Assembly (NCBI GenBank): GCA_934190685.1
Contig: CAKPTK010000068.1
Span: forward strand, 1 to 12,739
Direction of reading: 5' to 3'
DNA from: an uncultured Prevotella sp.
Lineage (GTDB): Bacteria > Bacteroidota > Bacteroidia > Bacteroidales > Bacteroidaceae
Length of the DNA: 12,739 nucleotides
This document shows, piece by piece, positions 6,370 through 12,739 of this stretch (position 1 is the first letter of the stretch; each line of letters begins with the position of its first letter). The notes below the pieces were generated by a model that saw only the letters and a program-made list of their open reading frames with translations, was not told the DNA's origin and made no database searches. Position numbers and translations under genes: made by a program.

Positions 6370-8025
6370 TTAAATCACCTTGATACCCATCTTCTTGCAT
6401 AGTTCAAGACTCATCTCCTTCAGTTTATACTTCTGAATTTTCCCGCTTCCCGTAAGTGGCCATTCATCAATAAAGAACACATACTTGGGCACCTTGTAGC
6501 GGGCAATCTTGTCGTGGCAGAAGTCGCGCACATCAGATTCCTCCAAGTGGCAGCCATCTTTCAATTGGATGAACGCCCCCACCGACTCGCCATACTTCTC
6601 TGAGGGCACACCGACGACCTGAACAACTTTGATTTCCGGCATATTGTAAAGGAAAGCCTCAATCTCGCTTGGATAGATGTTCTCACCGCCACGGATAATC
6701 ATCTCCTTGATGCGTCCCGTGACATGGAAGTTGCCATCAGCATCCTTGTAGCCCAAGTCTCCAGTATGAAGGAATCCCTGATCGTCAAGTATCTCCTTGG
6801 TGGATTTCTCATCTTTATAATAACCGAGCATATTGTTATAGCCTCTGTTGCAAAGTTCGCCCTCTTCCCCCACGGCACATTCGTTGCCGTCTTTGTCGAG
6901 CACTTTCACCTCTGTATGTTCAAAAGCCTTGCCCACCGTATGGCAACGCACCTCGAAGGAATCGTCCCAACGAGTGGCGGTCATGCCCGGTGAAGCCTCA
7001 GTAAATCCATATTCGCTGGTCACCTTCATGAACATCTCTCTCTCCACACGCTTCACCATGTTGACCGGACAAATGCTGCCCGCCATGATGCCGGCCTGCA
7101 GCGAGCGCAGGTCGAAGAGATTGAACATCGGATGGTTGAGCAAAGCCAAGTACATAGTCGGCACGCCATAAAGATGCGTACACCGCTCTTTATGGATAGA
7201 ACCCAAGACGAGCAATGGATCGAATCGTTCGGTAACCACCATCGTGCAATGATGCACCAGACAGTTGATGATGCCAAGCACCAAACCGAAACAGTGGAAG
7301 AAAGGCACACAGACACACAGACGGGCCTTGTCGCTGAAGTTGAGATGCTCACCTGTATAGTAGCCATTATTACAAATGCCGTAATGGCTGAGCATCGCCC
7401 CCTTTGGGAATCCCGTTGTACCACTGGTATACTGGATGTTGACCAAATCATGACAGTCCACTTTGAGCCGTGCGTCGGCATAGTCGGCATCATTGGTGGT
7501 CATCGCCATGGTCATCACTTCGTTGATCGTGTGCATGCCTCTGTGAGGTTCCGCACCAAAATAAATGACTTGGCGCATCTTTGGAAGTTTCTCACTGTGC
7601 ATCTGTCCGAAAGGCATGGTCTTCAACTCCGGAAGCATCTGGTAAGTCATCTGCACGAAATTGTTGTCCTTGTTGTGGTCACCGATACAAAGCACTTCCA
7701 TATCAGAACGCAGACAAAGGTCCTCCACCTCATATTGCTTGAAATTGGTGTTCACCGTGACAGTCACCGCTCCCAATTTAGAACAAGCCATCAGCATGGT
7801 AGTCCAGTCTGGAATATTGGCAGCCCAGATACCCACATGTGTTCCCTGCTTGACGCCAATCGCCATCAGCCCCTTTGCCAATTCATCCACACGACTGTTG
7901 AAGTAGCGGAATGTCCACCGCAGATTGCGGTCTGAATAAACTATATATTCCTTGTCTGGATCGTTTTCTGCCCAATATTCAAGCCACTGTCCTATCGTTC
8001 TCTCTGAAAGATGTTGCATAATCAT
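6370..8025 (-). CDS. AMP-forming acyl-CoA synthetase (FadD-like)
   Basis: A 551-residue member of the ANL adenylating superfamily that activates a carboxylic acid with ATP to an acyl-AMP and then forms the CoA thioester. The core motifs are all present: P-loop YTSGTTGFPKG (199-209), YGFTE (339-343), HTGDLGY (420-426), GRIKEMIIRGGENIYP (437-452) with the hinge, and the C-terminal TGSGKIQKYKL whose Lys529 is the catalytic lysine of the adenylation step. Overall it resembles medium/long-chain fatty acid CoA ligases more than acetyl-CoA synthetases or phenylacetate ligases. No membrane segment is visible. The start may be Met1 (8025) or Met3 (8019); neither has a strong ribosome binding site. It is divergent from the gltA-like gene. 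Chain-length preference is inference. No fatty-acid oxidation genes are nearby, so lipid recycling is the more cautious role. Confidence 0.9.
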   Translation of the reverse strand: MIMQHLSERTIGQWLEYWAENDPDKEYIVYSDRNLRWTFRYFNSRVDELAKGLMAIGVKQGTHVGIWAANIPDWTTMLMACSKLGAVTVTVNTNFKQYEVEDLCLRSDMEVLCIGDHNKDNNFVQMTYQMLPELKTMPFGQMHSEKLPKMRQVIYFGAEPHRGMHTINEVMTMAMTTNDADYADARLKVDCHDLVNIQYTSGTTGFPKGAMLSHYGICNNGYYTGEHLNFSDKARLCVCVPFFHCFGLVLGIINCLVHHCTMVVTERFDPLLVLGSIHKERCTHLYGVPTMYLALLNHPMFNLFDLRSLQAGIMAGSICPVNMVKRVEREMFMKVTSEYGFTEASPGMTATRWDDSFEVRCHTVGKAFEHTEVKVLDKDGNECAVGEEGELCNRGYNNMLGYYKDEKSTKEILDDQGFLHTGDLGYKDADGNFHVTGRIKEMIIRGGENIYPSEIEAFLYNMPEIKVVQVVGVPSEKYGESVGAFIQLKDGCHLEESDVRDFCHDKIARYKVPKYVFFIDEWPLTGSGKIQKYKLKEMSLELCKKMGIKVI

Positions 8026-8050
8026 GATATTTTTGTGTCATTCCGCAAGC

Positions 8051-8085
8051 ATTTTTGCACACGGATTATAGTGAGTGCAAAAATA
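8051..8085 (-). promoter_or_regulatory. Putative promoter -7 element within a 10-bp inverted repeat, acyl-CoA synthetase gene
   Basis: Arms ATTTTTGCAC (8051-8060) and GTGCAAAAAT (8075-8084) form a perfect inverted repeat with a 14-nt spacer. The right arm read on the minus strand is part of TATTTTTG (8085-8078), an exact Bacteroidota -7 element for the acyl-CoA synthetase; no TTTG box is visible at the -33 distance. The symmetry covering -7 and the likely start site suggests an operator, or a hairpin near the 5' end of the transcript. Confidence 0.5.
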
Positions 8086-8122
8086 ATAATTATTTATTAA
8101 ACGACTTCATTTGTAAATAAAA

Positions 8123-8149
8123 GTTTGATTTTTATTAAGCCGTTTGATT
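8123..8149 (+). repeat. Direct repeat GTTTGATT in the divergent intergenic region
   Basis: GTTTGATT occurs at 8123-8130 and again at 8142-8149, 19 bp apart (about two helical turns), each followed shortly by TTAAG. It lies between the two divergent promoters. It may be a paired activator site or AT-rich coincidence. Confidence 0.3.
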
Positions 8150-8182
8150 AAGAAAGGTTAATAAATATCAGTTCAAACGACG

Positions 8183-8208
8183 TTATTAGTAATAAATATG
8201 TAATTTTG
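8183..8208 (+). promoter_or_regulatory. Promoter region of the gltA-like gene with an overlapping palindrome
   Basis: TAATTTTG at 8201-8208 is an exact Bacteroidota -7 element, placing transcription start near 8215. No TTTG is found at the -33 distance. Immediately upstream, 8183-8195 is a perfect odd-centred palindrome, TTATTA-G-TAATAA, lying in the -33/-7 spacer, a plausible regulator site. Confidence 0.6.
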
Positions 8209-8228
8209 CAAACTTGAGATTGCAAAAC

Positions 8229-8234
8229 AAGGAA
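8229..8234 (+). promoter_or_regulatory. Ribosome binding site deciding the gltA-like start
   Basis: AAGGAA lies 3 nt before the ATG at 8238, a tight but purine-rich site. It favours 8238 over the in-frame TTG at 8214, which sits at or before the predicted transcription start. Confidence 0.5.
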
Positions 8235-8237
8235 CTT

Positions 8238-9590
8238 ATGAATAAAGAAGTAAATCCGTTTGACGTAGTTAACAAAGGCTTCACCACCAAAGAAGCCATC
8301 GACGAGGCAAAGAGATGTTTGCATTGCAAGATTCCACAATGTAAGAAAGGATGCCCCATCGAGAACGATATTCCTGACTTCATCCACGCCCTTTCCATGG
8401 GTAACATGGGCGAGGCGATGAGCATCATCAACGACAAGAGCAACCTGCCAGCCATCTGCGGCCGTGTGTGTCCACATGAAAAGCAATGCCAGGGACACTG
8501 TGTGCTTGCCAAGAAGGGCAAGGGCATTGAGATCGGCAAACTTGAAAGTTTCATTGCCGATTTCGATACAGATATGAGCCTCATCCGAGAAAAGTTGCCA
8601 CAGAAGACTCGTGGAAAGGTGGCAGTCATCGGTTCCGGACCTGCAGGGCTGACCGTTGCCGGCGACTTGGCCCGCCAGGGGTTCAATGTAACCATCTTCG
8701 AGGGACAGGAGGAGCCAGGCGGTGTGCTCATGTATGGTATTCCCGAATATCGTCTGCCCAAGAGCGTGGTACGCGCTGAAATCAAGAAGATTGAGGCCTT
8801 GGGTGTGAACTTCGTGCTCAACTGTTTGGTGGGCCGTAACAATGTCACCGTGGACAGTATGTTTGCCGAGGGATTCGATGCCATCTTCATGGGCACAGGC
8901 ACAGCACTGCCACAGGACCTCTCCGTACCAGGCCGCAACCTCAAAGGCGTGAGCCAGTCCACTTATCTGCTCCACAATGTAAACGCCTTCAACGAAGGAG
9001 CTATCGGCCGCGACATGGTGCCTTTGCGTGAGGGTGACAAAGTGGGTGTCATCGGTGGTGGAAACGTGGCGATGGACGCCGCTCGCACGGCTATCCGTCT
9101 GGGTGCCGACGTGATGGTCATCTACCGCCGCACACAGGCTGACATGCCAGCCATCCAAGCAGAATACGAAGAAGCCGTGAAAGAGGGTGTAAAGTTCCTT
9201 TGGGAGTCTTCCACCATCGAGTTCGTCGGAAACGAAAAGGGCCGTCTTGTGGCTGCACGCCTCAACACTCCTGAAGGAGAACAGACCTTGCCTTTCGACC
9301 GCATCTTCCTCGCCATCGGTTCGCGTCCCGCCAACCGTATCGTGTCTACAACAAGTGGCATTGAGGTAGACGAAAAAGGATATGTCAAAGTAGTGGACCG
9401 GCCCTATGGCATGACAACTCGCCGCGGTGTATTCGCCGGTGGCGATGTGGTTCATCATCCACAGACCGTAGTATTGGCCATGAAAGCCGCCAAAGAAGTG
9501 GCACAAGGCATCGCCCAATATGTAGATGCCGTGAAACTGCTCGAGCACTGCGACGAAGTGGAAGAAGAGCAGAATGAAGAACAAGCATAA
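8238..9590 (+). CDS. gltA: GltD/NfnB-type FAD- and NADPH-binding oxidoreductase (glutamate synthase small-chain family)
   Basis: A 450-residue iron-sulfur flavoprotein. Two cysteine clusters in the N-terminal domain (Cys27, 30, 35, 39 and Cys74, 78, 84, 88) would hold 4Fe-4S centres. A FAD-binding loop IGSGPAG is at 131-137, and an NAD(P)-binding IGGGNVA at 272-278 is followed by YRRTQADMPA. FAGGDV near the C-terminus completes the flavin site. This is the glutamate synthase small-chain family, known both as homotetrameric NADPH-dependent GltA and as NfnB of the ferredoxin:NADP oxidoreductase. Many Bacteroidales carry it beside an NfnA-like FAD/2Fe-2S subunit; none is in this window, so it is alone here. 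The tail is acidic (EEEQNEEQA). It has its own promoter and a strong terminator. The choice between glutamate synthase and electron-bifurcating subunit cannot be made from sequence. Confidence 0.88.
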   Translation: MNKEVNPFDVVNKGFTTKEAIDEAKRCLHCKIPQCKKGCPIENDIPDFIHALSMGNMGEAMSIINDKSNLPAICGRVCPHEKQCQGHCVLAKKGKGIEIGKLESFIADFDTDMSLIREKLPQKTRGKVAVIGSGPAGLTVAGDLARQGFNVTIFEGQEEPGGVLMYGIPEYRLPKSVVRAEIKKIEALGVNFVLNCLVGRNNVTVDSMFAEGFDAIFMGTGTALPQDLSVPGRNLKGVSQSTYLLHNVNAFNEGAIGRDMVPLREGDKVGVIGGGNVAMDAARTAIRLGADVMVIYRRTQADMPAIQAEYEEAVKEGVKFLWESSTIEFVGNEKGRLVAARLNTPEGEQTLPFDRIFLAIGSRPANRIVSTTSGIEVDEKGYVKVVDRPYGMTTRRGVFAGGDVVHHPQTVVLAMKAAKEVAQGIAQYVDAVKLLEHCDEVEEEQNEEQA

Positions 9591-9605
9591 AATTTTAGAG
9601 AAACA

Positions 9606-9653
9606 AAATAACACCGGAACCATGCTATCACAACATTGGTTCCGGTGTTATTT
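9606..9653. terminator. Strong bidirectional rho-independent terminator
   Basis: A perfect 17-bp stem (9606-9622 with 9637-9653, core ACACCGGAACCA / TGGTTCCGGTGT) with a 14-nt loop. The A/T-rich stem ends read as T-rich on both strands (TTATTTATAT forward, TTATTTTGTTT reverse). It sits 15 nt after the gltA-like stop and 33 bp from the convergent response regulator stop, so it can end both transcripts. Confidence 0.9.
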
Positions 9654-9686
9654 ATATACGTTATAAAAGCCAACCTATCAGAACAA

Positions 9687-10409
9687 TTAGACGAGCAGAT
9701 GCCTATCGAGATAGCGTTGTACTTCATCCTTGTAGCTGTCGGAAATCGGGATGTAGTCGTCACCAAAGACGATGCGGCCACGGTCGATGACAGTCACCTT
9801 GTTAGTGTGGACTATATAGGAACGATGAGTGCGCAGGAATTCGGGACTGGGCAGATATTCCTCCAATTTCTTCATATTCATCAACGACATGATGGGACGC
9901 TGGCCATTGTCAAGATAAATCTTCACATAGTCCTTTACCCCCTCAATGAAAAGAATATCGTCGAAATTGACCTTTACCAACTTATATTCGCTTTTCACAA
10001 AGATATAGCGTACCGCACTGGACGTATCCGTTGATGCTGAATCCGTGGAAGTCTGGAACAATTCAAAGGCTTTGGTGGAAGCACGAAGAAACTCTTCATA
10101 GGAAATCGGCTTGAGCAAATAGTCCAAGGCCTGTACCTTATAGCCCTCAATAGCATATTGGCCAAAGGCTGTGGTGAAGATAACACGAGTCTGCTTGGGC
10201 AGCAACTTGGCAAACTCCATGCCACTCAACTCAGGCATTTGAATGTCGAGAAACAACAAGTCGACAGAATGTTGGCGTAAGTCACTCATGGCCTGCACCG
10301 CACTGCCATAGACACCCGCCAACTCCAAAAATGGAGTCTTCTTGGCATAACTTTCCAACAATCCGGCTGCCAAGGGTTCATCGTCAATGATTGCGCATTT
10401 CAGTTTCAT
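9687..10409 (-). CDS. LytTR family response regulator
   Basis: A 240-residue two-component regulator: receiver domain at about 1-120 and LytTR DNA-binding domain at about 137-238. The receiver shows the acidic pair Asp9/Asp10 (AIIDDEP), phospho-acceptor Asp55 in LDIQMPELSG, the conserved Thr79/Thr80 region and Lys100 in LLKPIS. The second domain has the LytTR pattern YIFVKSEYKLVKV, FIEGVKDYVKIYL and FLRTHRSYIV. The longest open frame starts at 10526, but the ATG at 10409 (MKLKCAIIDDEP) gives the normal receiver start. That ATG lies 26 nt inside the end of the histidine kinase gene in another frame, so the two are translationally coupled. It probably controls the kinase operon and the adjacent exporter, as is common for LytTR systems; its targets are inference. 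Confidence 0.92.
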   Translation of the reverse strand: MKLKCAIIDDEPLAAGLLESYAKKTPFLELAGVYGSAVQAMSDLRQHSVDLLFLDIQMPELSGMEFAKLLPKQTRVIFTTAFGQYAIEGYKVQALDYLLKPISYEEFLRASTKAFELFQTSTDSASTDTSSAVRYIFVKSEYKLVKVNFDDILFIEGVKDYVKIYLDNGQRPIMSLMNMKKLEEYLPSPEFLRTHRSYIVHTNKVTVIDRGRIVFGDDYIPISDSYKDEVQRYLDRHLLV

Positions 10410-11481
10410 AGATAGTGATTTCAGATTTATATATATTATTATCAACGCCTTTTTCCCATTTATATTTTCCTGGATAGGATAATTCCAGCCGTCTTTCCAC
10501 CTGCACCAATCCGATGCCATGACCACTGCGGTCGGTTTGCGTCTTAGGATGATTACTGTTTTCTATGCCGCAAACAATGCTTTGCGCATCCGCATGAATG
10601 TCTATATGGATGAAGCTTTTCTCTGTGGGACTGATACTATGCTTAAAGGCATTCTCGATAAGGGAAATAAATATGAGTGGCGCAATGCGCAGTTCTTGGT
10701 CCTCGGGAACGGAAACTTTCTCCGTGACTTCCACACTTTGCGGCAACCGCATCTTCATCAGTTTCACATAGCTATGGATAAATTGCACCTCGTCTTTAAG
10801 TGACACGCTCTCCGCTTGATTGTCATAAAGCACATGACGGAGCAGCTTGCTCAGTTCGATGATGGCATCCTGTGCCTTGTCCTGATCGAAAGCCGTGAGA
10901 GCATAGATGTTGTTGAGCGTATTGAGCAAGAAATGGGGATTGATCTGACTGCGCAGATTCTTAAGCTCCGCCTCAGTGCGTGCCGATTCTGCCTCACGAC
11001 GCGCCTTCTCAGATTCCGACCATTTGCTGGCCAACACGATGGCACTGGCGGTGGTAACGGCTAGGGAATAGTTGAAGACATCGCGGAAGAAGAAAAACAT
11101 AAAACCTGGGCCGTGATGTTTCTTGTGTCCACGTCGTCCTTCTGCCTTGCGTTCCATGCTATGTTCGGTCTTGGGATAGTCTTTCTTAAACCGATATTCC
11201 ATCCACTCATGCACACCCGCCGAAAAAACAACCACCAACACGATGTTGACAACAAAGAAGCGTACACGGCGGGATTGCAGCAACATTTGGGGAGCCAAAA
11301 TCAAATAGTTGAGATAGAAAACAAGAATCAGCGTAACCGGAGACACCACCTGCACCCAATATTTATCCCAAGACAAACGGTCGTCACTACTGATAAACAT
11401 GACGGGAGTGAGCAGCATCAACATGCAGAACATGCTGTGCAAAGCGATACGCTGAAGGGTTATTTTGTTAGTTTTCATCAT
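10384..11481 (-). CDS. LytS-type membrane sensor histidine kinase (HisKA_7TM-less, His_kinase family)
   Basis: A 365-residue inner-membrane sensor kinase. Four hydrophobic segments lie at about 13-31, 45-67, 73-90 and 127-153, then a coiled-coil-like linker (about 157-180), the His_kinase phosphoacceptor NPHFLLNTLNNIYAL with His183, and an ATPase domain with N-box ENAFKHS (276-282) and G-box GHGIGLVQV (320-328). This is the LytS/YehU-type kinase class that pairs with LytTR regulators. By the positive-inside rule the loop between segments 3 and 4 (about 91-126) faces outward; it is rich in Lys, Arg and His (KKHH, RRGHKKHH). The frame opens at 11520, but that part overlaps a terminator-like hairpin; the ATG at 11481 (MMKTNK), after AAGAAA, is the likely start, with 11478 an alternative. 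It overlaps the regulator gene by 26 nt. The signal is unknown. Confidence 0.9.
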   Translation of the reverse strand: MMKTNKITLQRIALHSMFCMLMLLTPVMFISSDDRLSWDKYWVQVVSPVTLILVFYLNYLILAPQMLLQSRRVRFFVVNIVLVVVFSAGVHEWMEYRFKKDYPKTEHSMERKAEGRRGHKKHHGPGFMFFFFRDVFNYSLAVTTASAIVLASKWSESEKARREAESARTEAELKNLRSQINPHFLLNTLNNIYALTAFDQDKAQDAIIELSKLLRHVLYDNQAESVSLKDEVQFIHSYVKLMKMRLPQSVEVTEKVSVPEDQELRIAPLIFISLIENAFKHSISPTEKSFIHIDIHADAQSIVCGIENSNHPKTQTDRSGHGIGLVQVERRLELSYPGKYKWEKGVDNNIYKSEITIYETEMRNH

Positions 11482-11504
11482 TTTCTTGATAGATAATTTA
11501 AAAA

Positions 11505-11532
11505 TATGGAGGCGACTCACGTCGGCTCCATA
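11505..11532 (-). terminator. Terminator-like hairpin in front of the histidine kinase start
   Basis: On the minus strand TATGGAGCCGAC, loop GTGA, then GTCGCCTCCATA pairs over 12 positions with one G/C-position mismatch, followed directly by TTTTT. This is a classic rho-independent shape. It ends only 23 nt before the kinase ATG at 11481, downstream of the exporter stop. It can end exporter transcripts, or work as an attenuator if kinase transcription starts upstream. Confidence 0.75.
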
Positions 11533-11557
11533 CTGTCATACACAATAAACGTCAATT

Positions 11558-11603
11558 TAACATGTTACCTAATTCTATAGTCCGCTGACAAAGTGGGTAA
11601 CAT
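11558..11603. promoter_or_regulatory. Three TAACAT motifs / inverted repeat between exporter and kinase genes
   Basis: TAACATGTTA (11558-11567) is a perfect 10-bp palindrome. A third copy of the half-site, GGTAACAT, is at 11596-11603 and pairs with ATGTTACC at 11562-11569 as an 8-bp inverted repeat with a 26-nt spacer. The minus strand also holds TTTG then 21 bp then TAACATGT here, a poor promoter match. This may be a regulator site or a leader structure. Nothing else is visible in the 168-bp gap besides the hairpin. Confidence 0.4.
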
Positions 11604-11649
11604 TCTCTCGGATTAATTCTAATTTTATCTTGTTTGTCTTATATGGTCT

Positions 11650-12739
11650 TTATTCATACCGGATAGCCTCAATCGGATCGAGTTGCGCCGCCTTCTTGGC
11701 TGGATACCATCCGAAGAACACACCTGTAAACGAGCATACTGCGAAACTCAACAAGACGCTCCATGGCTGGATATAGATGGGCCAGTGGGCGATGAGCTTC
11801 ACGGCATAGGACGCCCCCACTCCCAACAATACACCGATGATACCACCCGTGATGCTGAGCAAGACAGCCTCGATGAGAAACTGATTGAGGATGTCCACAC
11901 CTCGCGCTCCGACACTCATGCGGAGACCGATTTCCCGTGTACGCTCTGTCACACTCACATACATGATGTTCATGATGCCGATACCTCCAACGATGAGCGA
12001 AATGCCTGCCACGCATCCCAAGAGAATGGTCATCATATCTGTGGTGGAGTTCATCATCGACGCCAATTCCTCTTGTGAACGGATATTGAAGTCATCCTCA
12101 TCGCCCTCTGTCGTATCTGTAGCGTCCTTGAGTTTGTGGTCACGACGCAAGACGCTTGTAATCTCCGTGATGGCGTTGTCAGTCAAGTCCTCCGTGATGG
12201 CAGAGCAGACAATGCTGCCGAGATAGGTCTGGGCAAGAATTCGTTTCATCACCGAAGTATAGGGAGCGAGCACCAAGTCGTCCTGGTCCATACCCATCGT
12301 GTTGTAGCCTTTCTTCTTCAGTACACCGATGACACGGAAAGGGATGGAATTGAATCGCACCACCTTGCCGACAGGGTCGCTGCCATCGGGGAAGAGATTG
12401 TCCACCACCGTCTGGCCGAGCACACAAACCTTAGCACTAGCCTTGATGTCCTCGTCGGTGAACATCTCGCCATCATCAACGGAAAGCTGGCGTATGGTGA
12501 GATAGTCTTGGTTGACACCATAGATGCTGGATGGAGTGTTGTTGCTGCCATAGATAAACTGGCCTGAACTGTTGACTACCGGACTGATGGCAGAGATGAA
12601 GTTGCACTCGTCCTTGAGGTTCTGATAATCCTCCATCTTCAAAGTCTCCATCGACGAGGCATCTTGTCGAACGCCACCACGCATATCGGCTCCCGGATGA
12701 ATCATAATCATGTTGGAGCCCATCTCTGCAATATTGGCT
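11650..12739 (-). CDS. MacB-like ABC transporter permease (C-terminal part, start beyond right edge)
   Basis: The last 362 residues of an FtsX/MacB-type permease; the frame is open to the right edge (reading A-N-I-A-E before MGSNMIMIHPG), so the N-terminal helix is missing. The visible part is the periplasmic core domain, then FNIRSQEEL and three membrane segments at about 11958-12036 (MMTILLGCVAGISLIVGGIG), 11800-11880 and 11704-11763, ending with WYPAKKAAQLDPIEAIRYE, the standard C-terminus of this family. The EIGLRMSVGAR loop after the first of these segments is the coupling region that contacts the ATPase. Members export peptides, macrolides, siderophores or lipoproteins with a periplasmic adaptor and an outer-membrane channel. 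The kinase and LytTR regulator follow on the same strand, suggesting they sense and control the exporter. Substrate unknown. Confidence 0.92.
   Translation of the reverse strand, partial: ANIAEMGSNMIMIHPGADMRGGVRQDASSMETLKMEDYQNLKDECNFISAISPVVNSSGQFIYGSNNTPSSIYGVNQDYLTIRQLSVDDGEMFTDEDIKASAKVCVLGQTVVDNLFPDGSDPVGKVVRFNSIPFRVIGVLKKKGYNTMGMDQDDLVLAPYTSVMKRILAQTYLGSIVCSAITEDLTDNAITEITSVLRRDHKLKDATDTTEGDEDDFNIRSQEELASMMNSTTDMMTILLGCVAGISLIVGGIGIMNIMYVSVTERTREIGLRMSVGARGVDILNQFLIEAVLLSITGGIIGVLLGVGASYAVKLIAHWPIYIQPWSVLLSFAVCSFTGVFFGWYPAKKAAQLDPIEAIRYE

Noticed and set aside
8214..8237. In-frame TTG start for the gltA-like gene.
   Set aside because: It lies at the predicted transcription start, has no ribosome binding site, and the ATG at 8238 follows AAGGAA.
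8148..9623. A 491-codon open frame antisense to the gltA-like gene.
   Set aside because: The translated product is His/Cys-rich with no recognisable domain and spans the terminator and promoter of the real gene; it mirrors the codon bias of the sense gene.
10410..10526. N-terminal extension of the response regulator open frame.
   Set aside because: It lies inside the kinase ATPase domain, and receiver domains begin right at MKLKCAIIDDEP.
11482..11520. Upstream start for the histidine kinase at 11520.
   Set aside because: The extra 13 codons overlap the terminator-like hairpin and T-run; the ATG pair at 11481/11478 fits better.
1..12739. CRISPR arrays, tRNA/rRNA genes, transposases, phage or toxin-antitoxin genes.
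   Set aside because: I looked for regular repeats, structural RNA signatures and typical small gene pairs and saw none.

Overview
The window most likely comes from the chromosome of a Bacteroidota member, probably a Bacteroidales species in or near Prevotella/Segatella. Three things suggest this: several intergenic regions carry the Bacteroidota promoter element TAnnTTTG (twice with a TTTG/TTG-like box 19-20 bp upstream); most starts lack a strong Shine-Dalgarno sequence and have A-rich leaders instead; and the gene families are typical of gut and oral Bacteroidales. The genus is inferred from overall feel, not from a marker gene. I see no rRNA, tRNA, CRISPR array, insertion sequence, phage gene or attachment site.

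Left part (1-3381): a minus-strand pair, licD-like then an IspD/TarI-like cytidylyltransferase that runs off the left edge, looks like a module that makes a CDP-activated alcohol phosphate and decorates a surface glycan with it. Divergent from it is a plus-strand pair 2 nt apart, a glycosyltransferase-like protein of unknown specificity and a MATE-family transporter.

Middle (3383-8025): three minus-strand genes, a UPF1/IGHMBP2-type superfamily 1 helicase, a PfkB-family sugar or nucleoside kinase with its own promoter and a likely terminator, and a FadD-like AMP-forming acyl-CoA synthetase. The MATE and helicase genes converge with a single base between their stop codons.

Right part (8026-12739): a 212-bp divergent intergenic region rich in symmetric elements separates the acyl-CoA synthetase from a plus-strand GltD/NfnB-type flavoprotein (gltA-like). 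A strong bidirectional terminator separates that gene from a minus-strand block: a MacB-like ABC exporter permease (its start lies beyond the right edge), then a LytS-type membrane histidine kinase and an overlapping LytTR response regulator. A terminator-like hairpin sits directly in front of the kinase start, so exporter read-through or leader attenuation may set two-component expression.

No previously undescribed system stands out. The genes are mostly ordinary. The points most worth checking are the terminator-like hairpin and repeated TAACAT motif before the kinase, inverted repeats built into three promoters, the His/Lys-rich outer loop of the kinase, and the unassigned glycosyltransferase-like/MATE pair. 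Four start codons were moved inside their longest open frames.
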